Assembly (NCBI GenBank): GCA_003223935.1
Contig: QHXQ01000019.1
Coordinates: 124,001-188,000 of the forward strand
DNA: 64,000 bases
Direction of reading: 5' to 3'
Source of the DNA: Acidobacteriota bacterium
GTDB taxonomy: Bacteria > Acidobacteriota > Blastocatellia > Pyrinomonadales > Pyrinomonadaceae
Shown: positions 1 to 6,804 of the stretch, one piece after another
Layout of the letters: each line of letters starts with the position of its first letter
Numbering within the stretch: the stretch's first letter is position 1
Notes under the pieces: generated by a model
What the model was told of the DNA's origin: nothing
What the model saw: the letters and a program-made list of their open reading frames with translations, nothing else
Databases searched by the model: none
Program-made: the position numbers and the translations under genes

Positions 1-1
1 C

Positions 2-559
2 TTTCGCGCCGATCTCTTCTATCGACTACGCGTCGTGACCATCGAAGTCGCCCCTCTGCGCGAGCGCCGCGAAGACATCCCCGTGCTCGCAGAAGCGTTC
101 GCGCGGATGACCACCGAACGCTACAAACTGCCCGCGCGTCGGCTCGCCCCTTCGGCCTTGCGGCAACTGATCGACTACGCTTGGCCCGGCAACGTGCGCG
201 AACTGCGCAACACAATCGAGCGCGCCTTGATCCTTGCCGAAGGCGAAGAGTTGACGGCGCGCGATCTGCCCGAAGATTTCAAGACAGGCAGCGCACAGCC
301 ACGCGCGAGCAGGGAACTTGAAGGCGATCAACTCGCCGTGCCGTTCACGGCCGATTTTCGCCAAGACCGGCGCGAGTTTGAGCGGCGCTACATCACGCGC
401 TGCCTCGAAGAATCCGGCGGCAACGTCACGCGCGCCGCCGCCATCCTCGGCATGCACCGCCAATCGCTCCAACACAAACTACGCGAACTCGGTCTCGCGC
501 GTCGCTACGTCGCCATCGCAGGCGACGAAGAAGCGATGCCAGAAAATTCCGACAACTGA
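2..559 (+). CDS. Sigma-54-dependent response regulator, C-terminal part (partial)
   Basis: Only the last ~185 residues are present; the gene begins before the window. The visible part starts in the AAA+ domain at FRADLFYRL, continues through the conserved PLRERREDI stretch and the WPGNVREL motif near the end of the ATPase, and ends with a Fis-type helix-turn-helix (GNVTRAAAILGMHRQSL). This order is that of NtrC/AtoC-type enhancer-binding proteins, which remodel sigma-54 RNA polymerase by ATP hydrolysis. The receiver or sensor domain is not in view, so the signal is unknown. No sigma-54 (-24/-12) promoter was recognised nearby. Confidence 0.93.
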   Translation, partial: FRADLFYRLRVVTIEVAPLRERREDIPVLAEAFARMTTERYKLPARRLAPSALRQLIDYAWPGNVRELRNTIERALILAEGEELTARDLPEDFKTGSAQPRASRELEGDQLAVPFTADFRQDRREFERRYITRCLEESGGNVTRAAAILGMHRQSLQHKLRELGLARRYVAIAGDEEAMPENSDN

Positions 560-749
560 CGGAATCACAAGTCACTACCGCCGGTGGTAGCGGGCGGATG
601 CTGATGATACAGACCTGCCCGCGACCACAGGCGGTACTGACTTATTCATAGTAATCAACCAACGTAACACTCAGCCGACAATTGCGCTTGAGCTGGAGTT
701 GCGTTTAGACTTCACGCTCGCGCAGGAGATCATCCGTCGAAGTGAAGCT

Positions 750-1406
750 ATGAAAGCAAAGATTGACGCCATCATTCAACGCGAACAGGCCGAATATCTC
801 GACCAACTGCACCCCGCGAGCGCAGACATCTGCGCTGAGATGGAAGCCTACGCGGCCGAGCATCGCGTGCCGATTGCGGATCGCGAGGTCGCGCTCTTTT
901 TGGAGATCACGGCTCGCGCCATAACTGCGCGGCGCGGGCTTGAGATCGGCATGGCCATCGGCTATTCGGTCTTGCACCTCTTGCGCGGCATGCCTGAAGA
1001 CGGCCTCGTCGTCACGATTGAACCGAGCGACGTGATGATCGCACGCGCGACAGATTACTTCGCACGTGCTGGCGTCGGCGGGCGCGTGCGGATTGAGCGC
1101 GGGCGCGCGCTCGAAGTGATCCCGCAACTCAAAGAGACTTTCGATCTGATCTACCTAGACGCGGTCAAAGAAGAGTACAGCGATTATCTTGAACAGGCGC
1201 TGCCACTCTTGCGCATCGGCGGTGTCGTCATCGCGGACAATCTGTTATGGGGCGGGCAGGTGGCGGGCGACGTGCGTGCGCCTGAGCAGACAGCTTCGAC
1301 GCAAGCGTTGCGCGTCTTCAATCAAAGGTTCGTGCGCCATCCGCAACTGCGCGCCGAAGTGCTTTCGATCGGCGACGGTTTGGGCTATGGCGTGAAGATC
1401 GTTTGA
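750..1406 (+). CDS. Class I SAM-dependent O-methyltransferase
   Basis: A 218-residue cytosolic methyltransferase of the caffeoyl-CoA/catechol O-methyltransferase-like family (PF01596 type). The SAM-binding motif GLEIGMAIGYS lies at about residue 75, the acidic VTIEPS strand follows, and FDLIYLDAVKEEY is the metal/SAM motif, followed by GGVVIADNLLWGG, typical of this family. An upstream TTG at 699 would add 17 residues; the ATG at 750 is preferred because the family usually starts close to this helix. It lies ahead of the RiPP locus but the substrate is unknown and membership in that pathway is only possible, not shown. Confidence 0.85.
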   Translation: MKAKIDAIIQREQAEYLDQLHPASADICAEMEAYAAEHRVPIADREVALFLEITARAITARRGLEIGMAIGYSVLHLLRGMPEDGLVVTIEPSDVMIARATDYFARAGVGGRVRIERGRALEVIPQLKETFDLIYLDAVKEEYSDYLEQALPLLRIGGVVIADNLLWGGQVAGDVRAPEQTASTQALRVFNQRFVRHPQLRAEVLSIGDGLGYGVKIV

Positions 1407-1516
1407 AGAAGGGGATAGACCCGCACAGCGTAGTGAACGAAAAAAAAGCACGGTCTGACCTTCGACGCAACGGGCAAAAAACGAACTGTTTTAGTTTCAA
1501 CCCCCAGCACATTTTG

Positions 1517-2719
1517 ATGTCGGCAGTACACAACCTCGTAAGCGAAGAGCCAGCGGCGCGCTCATGGCGACCTGAGATCGAACTGTTGTTGAGTTGCGCG
1601 CGGGCGCGCGTTGACCGGGAAGGCGCGGCGCGGATTCGCGCGCTGGTCGAGCACGAACTTGATTGGGACTATCTGCTGCGCGTGGCGGATAGGCATGGAT
1701 TGCAGCCCCTCCTGCACCACCACCTCGATGCGATCTGCGCGACCTCCGTCCCTGATGCTTATGCACAACGGCTGCGCGAAGCGGCCCGGCGCGTTTCGGC
1801 GCTTAATACTTTTCTGGCGAATGAACTGCAAAGGTTGCTCGCGCTCTTCGCGGCCGAAGGAATCGAGGCGATGCCCTATAAGGGGCCGGCCCTCGCGGCC
1901 GAAATCTATGGCAACATTGCGCTCCGCCAGTCCAGCGATCTAGACATCCTTGTGCGCCCGCGCGATGTGCCGCGCGCAAGCGAAATCCTACTTGCCGAAG
2001 GCTACGCGCCGTTACCGCCGCTCAACCATGCACAGCAAACTTTGCTCATGCGGATGCAGTGCAATCTACCATTCACGCGCGAACAGAACCGGCTGATCGT
2101 TGAGTTGCATTGGGCTGTGAGCGCACCGCGTTTCGCGCGCCCGTTTGCCGACGACGCGCTCTGGTCGGGCAGAGAGGCCGGCCAACTCGGCGCGACAAAG
2201 ATCAAGCGGCTTGCTATTGAAGACCTGTTGCTCGCCCTCTGCGTGCATGGCTCGAAGCACCTTTGGGAACGGCTCGCATGGGTCTGCGACATCGCGGAGT
2301 TGATCGCGCAGCGGCCGGACGTGAACTGGCCCGTGCTCATCGCGGCGGCGCGCGCGACGGGCAGCGAGCGCATGCTCTTGCTCGGTCTGCGCTTGGCCGC
2401 CGACCTGCTCGCCGTGCCGCTGCCGCCCGAAGCTGAACAGGCGCTGGCCGCCGATCCGATGATCGGTGCGCTGGCCGCTGAAGTCGTACGCTATCTGTTC
2501 ACGCCGGAACTCACGCCGAGCGGCCTCACGGGCTATTTTCGCTTTCAACTCAAGGCCAGGCGACGGCTGCGCGATAAAGTTCAATATCTGTGCTTCGTCA
2601 TCACGCCGACGGAGAATGATCTTGCGCGGCTGGCTCTGCCTGCGCCATTCACTTTCGTCTATTATCTGCTGCGCCCCGTCCGCATGCTGACAACAGGCGG
2701 ACCTGATCATTTTCATTAA
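1517..2719 (+). CDS. Nucleotidyltransferase family protein (PF14907-like), RiPP-associated
   Basis: A 400-residue protein of the uncharacterised NTP_transf_5 type. The signature is YKGPALAAEIY followed by RQSSDLDILVRP, where D141 and D143 form the metal-binding D-x-D of a Pol-beta-like nucleotidyltransferase fold. The rest is an alpha-helical body. Homologues are recurrent accessory genes in lasso-peptide and related RiPP clusters, often next to HPr-kinase-like genes, where they are linked to modification of the peptide C-terminus (family knowledge). Upstream in-frame codons to 1403 exist, but the ATG at 1517 fits the family. It precedes the RiPP operon by 255 bp, separated by two hairpins, so it may be transcribed separately. 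Confidence 0.82.
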   Translation: MSAVHNLVSEEPAARSWRPEIELLLSCARARVDREGAARIRALVEHELDWDYLLRVADRHGLQPLLHHHLDAICATSVPDAYAQRLREAARRVSALNTFLANELQRLLALFAAEGIEAMPYKGPALAAEIYGNIALRQSSDLDILVRPRDVPRASEILLAEGYAPLPPLNHAQQTLLMRMQCNLPFTREQNRLIVELHWAVSAPRFARPFADDALWSGREAGQLGATKIKRLAIEDLLLALCVHGSKHLWERLAWVCDIAELIAQRPDVNWPVLIAAARATGSERMLLLGLRLAADLLAVPLPPEAEQALAADPMIGALAAEVVRYLFTPELTPSGLTGYFRFQLKARRRLRDKVQYLCFVITPTENDLARLALPAPFTFVYYLLRPVRMLTTGGPDHFH

Positions 2720-2735
2720 CAATTAATATGAACAT

Positions 2736-2782
2736 CGGCAACGGTCGTTGCCGCAGCCGTGAAAGTATGCTACTTTCACGGC
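2736..2782. terminator. Two tandem hairpins after the nucleotidyltransferase gene
   Basis: First hairpin: 7-bp stem CGGCAAC/GTTGCCG with loop GGTC (2736-2753). Second: perfect 12-bp stem GCCGTGAAAGTA/TACTTTCACGGC with a 3-base loop (2756-2782). There is no following T-run, so a classic intrinsic terminator is not certain; a role in RNA processing or attenuation ahead of the RiPP operon is also possible. Confidence 0.5.
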
Positions 2783-2974
2783 AACACAAAGACGCTCCAT
2801 CCATTAAGCGATGTACTTAGGTGAGCGGAGAGTCAATTAAAGCCGCTGATATAGTCGCTGAGTAGTAGCAACCATTTTTCAGCCACAACATCGAAGCTGA
2901 GTCATGGGCGGAATCCTGCTTAATGTTCGCTGAATGACAAAAAGTCTGGAAACATATAAGTAAGGTAGGTTAGA

Positions 2975-3880
2975 ATGTTGATGATGCTTACAAGGCGTTG
3001 GATGTCGTTCCTATCGGGAGTAGTTTTGTCTCTGGTCATACCTGTGTTCGCTGGGGGACAGCAACGCACAACCCCGCGCGCACAGACGAACGCACCGGCA
3101 ACACAAGCCACACAGGCTAAACCATCCAGCACGCCGATTGCGACCCAAGCGCAAACTGGCGGTGCGACCACTGGTTCGAAAGAGACCAAAGGCACTTGGC
3201 AGCTAAAGATTTCAAAAGGACAACCGCAGCTTTTCAGTCTGAAGGCCGATCATGCGCCGGCTAAGGAGATCGCAGCCGAGTTGAAACGGAGACTCAACGT
3301 GCCCGTCTTGCTCAGCCCTGTGATGGAGAAAGCGCGCATTACGCTCGAATTCACGGGCACGCCGCTTGAAGGCGCGCTCCGTATGATCGCGCCGCAGCCG
3401 TATGTTGATTACGAAATAACTGGCGATGGGGCCGCGCCCAAGCTGGTCGCGATCTATCTGTACGCTCTGAACGAGCCGCCGCCTGCGGAGTCCGCCGTTG
3501 TCACAGGTTCGTCTCAGGCCTTGCTGATTGAAGGCAATACTGAAGACGGAATTGATGGGAGCAGCGACAAAGAGGCGCAGGATAAAACGCTGAGCGTCAA
3601 GATTGAGCGCAACCAAGTGACCTTGCACGCGCACCGACAGCCATTGTCGGTCGTGCTCGGTGAGCTTGCTAACAAGGTTGACATTCCATTCGAGATGCCA
3701 TATGACTCTCCCGAATTGGTTGATGTTGACCTGAGTAACGCGACGATGGAGCAAGTGGTGCACGCTCTCTCGCCGAACGTCCACCTGTACCAACGTACTG
3801 ATCTACAGACATTCGAAACGAGGCCGCTGCGCATAGTTCTAGCGCCGCCTACCAACACGCAACAAACTACCAAAATGTGA
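2975..3880 (+). CDS. Exported protein with two STN-like (secretin/TonB short N-terminal) regions
   Basis: A 301-residue protein with an N-terminal signal peptide (hydrophobic FLSGVVLSLVIPVFAGG), a Thr/Gln/Pro-rich low-complexity linker (residues ~28-70) and two similar alpha/beta units, at about residues 77-150 (KADHAPAKEIAAEL...) and 215-270 (HRQPLSVVLGELANK...). Each resembles the STN module found in secretins and TonB receptors. The ATG at 2975 follows an aaGGTAGG ribosome-binding site. It is the first gene of the RiPP operon and ends 13 bp before the precursor gene, so co-expression is very likely. It might act at the cell surface in export or sensing of the peptide; that role is inference. 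Confidence 0.72.
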   Translation: MLMMLTRRWMSFLSGVVLSLVIPVFAGGQQRTTPRAQTNAPATQATQAKPSSTPIATQAQTGGATTGSKETKGTWQLKISKGQPQLFSLKADHAPAKEIAAELKRRLNVPVLLSPVMEKARITLEFTGTPLEGALRMIAPQPYVDYEITGDGAAPKLVAIYLYALNEPPPAESAVVTGSSQALLIEGNTEDGIDGSSDKEAQDKTLSVKIERNQVTLHAHRQPLSVVLGELANKVDIPFEMPYDSPELVDVDLSNATMEQVVHALSPNVHLYQRTDLQTFETRPLRIVLAPPTNTQQTTKM

Positions 3881-3893
3881 GGAGACGGAAGCC

Positions 3894-4079
3894 TTGAACA
3901 CCCAGAACAATCAAGTGGTCAACGAGCAATATACCGAGCAAGTCGAGCGCAGCGAACAGCCACTACCGTCGGTCGCGGAGAAGAAACAGTTCGTCGAGCC
4001 AACCGTGTCTGTGCCTGTGGACGTGCTGGAGGCGACAACCTTCTTCCAAGCGCCGACGATTGAAGCCTCGTCCGTTTAG
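3894..4079 (+). CDS. Candidate RiPP precursor peptide with lasso-type leader
   Basis: A 61-residue peptide starting at TTG, with a clear GGAG ribosome-binding site 9 bases upstream. The leader is acidic and Gln-rich. From residue 30 it reads KKQFVEPTVSVPVDVLEAT, which places F33, P36, V38 and T48 at the same spacing as the lasso leader consensus Y-x-x-P-x-L-(x9)-T recognised by the RRE protein. If cleavage occurs one residue after T48, as in lasso peptides, the core is FFQAPTIEASSV, with E57 at core position 8 (a macrolactam-acceptor position) and Ser59/Ser60 near the C-terminus. There is no Cys, so a thioether product is excluded. Function is inferred from motif and neighbours. Confidence 0.72.
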   Translation: MNTQNNQVVNEQYTEQVERSEQPLPSVAEKKQFVEPTVSVPVDVLEATTFFQAPTIEASSV

Positions 4080-5145
4080 CCGTGCGTCATCCTTTGGCCA
4101 GCTTTGGCCCGACAACGTGTTCGGATCGTTTGCCCAAACAGTAACCCCGGCTGCGCGCGTCAGCTACTACACCCTCGCGGGGCGTCTGCTGCGCGTTGAG
4201 GCGCAAGACGATTGGACGGCTGGGTGGGTTGCAAATTTTCTAAACGGATTCTATCTCAGACGGACGGCGGCTCCTGTGCAAGAACGGGCCGCCGTCACGC
4301 TTAAAGTCCGGCGCTCACAGCCGCCCATCGTCCCATCCGGGCTGCAAACATTCGCGATCAATCACGGTTTTTGCCACACGGATGGGACGCAGTATTTTCT
4401 AGCTGTTGACGAATCGCTCATCAGCATCAACGAGCCTGCGGCTCAGACCATCGAAGTCTGCTTTGGTACGACCGCGCACGCGCGCCACCCCATTGCGCTC
4501 GTCAACACGTTCTCCTACGGCCTGCAAGCCGCTTTGCGCCGCGCGGGCGTGTATGATGTGCACGCGGCCGGCGTGCTTGAACCTAAGTCGGGCGCAGGCG
4601 CGCTCATCGTCGGCGCGTCGGGCAGCGGCAAGAGCACGCTGACGCTCAAACTGGCGGCGCACGGTTGGCGCTATCTGTCGGACGACATGGTGGTCTTGCG
4701 CGAGACGAGCGCGGGGCTTGAAATCGAAGGACTGCGGCGCATCTTTTCCATCGCCCCGCAGGCCATTGAAGGTAGCCAACTGCCACGACTCGAAGCGGCG
4801 CTCGGTGCGCCCGTCGCGTCCGATCCGACGAAGCGCCGGCTCGTGCCGGAGATCGTCTTTCCAGATGGACGAGCCGTGAGCTGTCGCCCGCGCGCGCTCT
4901 TCTTTACACAGGTGACCGACGCGAGCGAAACCCATGTCTTAGAGATGCCGGCCCGCAGAGCCATGCAGCAACTCATACGCTTCTGCCCTTGGGCGACTTA
5001 CGACGCGCACACCGCGCCGGACTACTTGCGCGTGCTCGCGCGTCTTGCGAATGAGTGCCGGGCTTACGAGTTGCGCGCCGGCCGCGACCTGTTGCATGAC
5101 GCGGCGCGCGCCGCCGACTTGCTCGCGCCCTACATGAAAGAGTAG
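4060..5145 (+). CDS. HPr-kinase-like protein (RiPP-associated)
   Basis: A 361-residue protein whose P-loop GASGSGKST lies at residues 185-193, followed by the acidic pair D208-D209 in YLSDDMVVL, as in HPr kinase/phosphorylase folds. The ~170-residue N-terminal part is a RiPP-type extension, unlike true HprK, and no HPr gene is nearby. Related kinases in paeninodin-type lasso clusters phosphorylate a C-terminal Ser of the precursor, and ScmC-type proteins accompany other radical SAM/PqqD cassettes (family knowledge). The TTG start at 4060 overlaps the precursor's last 20 bases, suggesting translational coupling; an in-frame GTG at 4117 is the alternative. Target residues Ser59/Ser60 of the peptide are inference. 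Confidence 0.8.
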   Translation: MKPRPFSRASSFGQLWPDNVFGSFAQTVTPAARVSYYTLAGRLLRVEAQDDWTAGWVANFLNGFYLRRTAAPVQERAAVTLKVRRSQPPIVPSGLQTFAINHGFCHTDGTQYFLAVDESLISINEPAAQTIEVCFGTTAHARHPIALVNTFSYGLQAALRRAGVYDVHAAGVLEPKSGAGALIVGASGSGKSTLTLKLAAHGWRYLSDDMVVLRETSAGLEIEGLRRIFSIAPQAIEGSQLPRLEAALGAPVASDPTKRRLVPEIVFPDGRAVSCRPRALFFTQVTDASETHVLEMPARRAMQQLIRFCPWATYDAHTAPDYLRVLARLANECRAYELRAGRDLLHDAARAADLLAPYMKE

Positions 5146-5154
5146 AACGCTTTC

Positions 5155-6261
5155 GTGCCAACCCCTTCAATCCAACGCGCCGATGATCCGGTTCGACTCA
5201 CGGTCGAACTAACCAACGTCTGCAATCTGCATTGCAGCTACTGCATGCGCGACGAAGATGCGCTCTATCACACGAAAGCCAACTATTTTCCCGCCGATCT
5301 TTTAGGCCGCATTCTGCGCGGCGCGCGCGCGACTTACGGCATAGACTACATCTCGTTCACGGGCGGTGAGGTCACGCTGCACCCGCGCTTCGCTGAGATC
5401 GTGGCGGCGGTCGCGGTCGAAGGGATACAGTTCAGCTTCGTCACCAACGGTTGGCATTTCGAGCGTGTGCTGCCGGCCCTCATCGCGCACAGACAAGCTG
5501 TGCGCGTCGTCGCCTTCAGCGTGGACGGCGCGACGCGCGAGGCACACGACTATTGGCGCGGCGCAGGTTCGTTCGCCCGCGTCATCCGCGCCATCACGCG
5601 CTGTCATGTGCTCGGCATCCCCTTCGTCTTTAAGGTCGGCATACGCCGCGACACGCTGCCGCAACTCGAACAGATCGCGCTCCTCGCCGCGCGTCTCGGC
5701 GCTGCCGCGCTGCACTTCGCTCATCTGCTTCCGACCTCCGCCGAACTCGAAGCCGCGTCTGCGCTGACGCTCGAAGAGCAACGCCATGCAGAGCAAGAGG
5801 TCGGCGTGCTGGCGCGCATACTGAAGATGCCCATCGGCATGGCCGTTGGTTATTACGACCTTGACGCGAACGCGCCCTGTTCGCCGCTCAAGGGCACGAG
5901 TTGTAACATAGATTGGCGTGGGCGGCTCACGCTTTGTTGCAACATGGCCGGTTATCGCAACGCAGACGGTGAACCGGACGTGGTCGCTGATCTAACGCGC
6001 GAGGAATTTGGCCCAGCCTACGCGCGCTTGCAAGCGGTAGCGCGCGCGCAGGTCGAGCGCCGCGCGCAAGCGCTCGCCGCCTACGCCGCGCGCGGCCTAG
6101 AGCCTGATCTCTATACCGGCTCGCCCTGTCTATTCTGCCTGCAATCGTTCGGCAAAATCCCTTGGCGCAGCGCACAGGTGAATAGCACGACGGCAAGCGC
6201 TCAGCGTGCGTTACCGGTCCTATCCACAACGTCAGCCACGACCGGCTCGACGATCAGCTAA
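5155..6261 (+). CDS. Radical SAM enzyme with C-terminal auxiliary-cluster cysteines
   Basis: A 368-residue enzyme with the radical SAM cluster motif C23-x3-C27-x2-C30 and the SAM-binding TGGE at residues 69-72. The C-terminal part has C242, C250, C261-C262 and C325-x2-C328, a SPASM/twitch-like pattern expected to hold extra iron-sulfur clusters, as in peptide-modifying radical SAM enzymes. Start is GTG at 5155, 9 bp after the kinase gene. Its position between the kinase and the PqqD-like RRE gene indicates that the peptide at 3894 is the substrate. The chemistry (C-C, C-O or C-N crosslink, or epimerisation) cannot be read from sequence; the Phe-Phe pair of the core is a plausible target. Confidence 0.87.
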   Translation: MPTPSIQRADDPVRLTVELTNVCNLHCSYCMRDEDALYHTKANYFPADLLGRILRGARATYGIDYISFTGGEVTLHPRFAEIVAAVAVEGIQFSFVTNGWHFERVLPALIAHRQAVRVVAFSVDGATREAHDYWRGAGSFARVIRAITRCHVLGIPFVFKVGIRRDTLPQLEQIALLAARLGAAALHFAHLLPTSAELEAASALTLEEQRHAEQEVGVLARILKMPIGMAVGYYDLDANAPCSPLKGTSCNIDWRGRLTLCCNMAGYRNADGEPDVVADLTREEFGPAYARLQAVARAQVERRAQALAAYAARGLEPDLYTGSPCLFCLQSFGKIPWRSAQVNSTTASAQRALPVLSTTSATTGSTIS

Positions 6262-6301
6262 AGTATGCGGCGACTGAAAACTGAAAACTGGACACTGTTT
6301 G

Positions 6302-6577
6302 ATGACGGACAACATTCTCCGCCCGCACGAGCACATCGTCTATACAGAGTTTGACGGCCGCGAAGCGGTACTCGTTGATCTCAACACGAAGCGTTATTAC
6401 ACGCTGAACGAGACAGCCATGCTCGTCTGGCGTGCGCTCGAAAGCGGCCGGACGAAGGCCGAGATCGCGCACGAATTGACAGTCGTCTATGACGTAAGCG
6501 TCGAACACGCTGCCGACTCGGTTGAGCGCCTGCTCGCCTCGCTCGCAGCGCACAGGTTGCTTCGTTCCGGCGCTTGA
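6302..6577 (+). CDS. PqqD family RiPP recognition element protein
   Basis: A 91-residue stand-alone RRE. It has the typical winged-helix layout: two beta strands (EAVLVDLNTKRYYTLNE), a Trp-containing helix (MLVWRALESG), then helices ending in LLASLAAHRLL. PqqD-type proteins bind the leader and present the precursor to the radical SAM enzyme and, in lasso systems, to the B2 protease. It lies 40 bp after the radical SAM gene. The short spacer contains ACTGAAAACTGAAAACTGG heptamer-like repeats. ATG at 6302 is chosen over the adjacent in-frame TTG at 6299. It closes the operon; no clear terminator follows. Confidence 0.87.
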   Translation: MTDNILRPHEHIVYTEFDGREAVLVDLNTKRYYTLNETAMLVWRALESGRTKAEIAHELTVVYDVSVEHAADSVERLLASLAAHRLLRSGA

Positions 6578-6687
6578 GTCAGGCAGCTAATAATCACCGA
6601 TGCTTGCTGCTCGGTCTGCTTGTCGCCGTGTGCGAGTTATGTTAATTTTTTGTGCCCTGATTTCGCCTGCAAGCAGCAGGGGAAGGG

Positions 6688-6693
6688 TATAAT
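6688..6693 (+). promoter_or_regulatory. Possible -10 element for the nuclease gene
   Basis: A perfect TATAAT lies 111 bp upstream of the nuclease start, in the 227-bp gap after the PqqD gene. No good -35 box is found 16-19 bp upstream, so this is only a candidate. Confidence 0.25.
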
Positions 6694-6804
6694 TAAAACC
6701 ACATACATGCGGGTCTCCACCGGTCATGTTTCAATCGTAACAAATCGCTGTCAGTCAACAGAGCCGGCCGCGTTGTCCCAAGCTGAAAGAAAGGTCTTCA
6801 ACTC

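Noticed and set aside
3894..4079. Sactipeptide or thioether (ranthipeptide) precursor
   Set aside because: The peptide has no cysteine.
3894..6577. PQQ biosynthesis operon
   Set aside because: The PqqD and radical SAM genes are similar in type, but the peptide lacks the E-x3-Y of PqqA, and PqqB/PqqC are absent.
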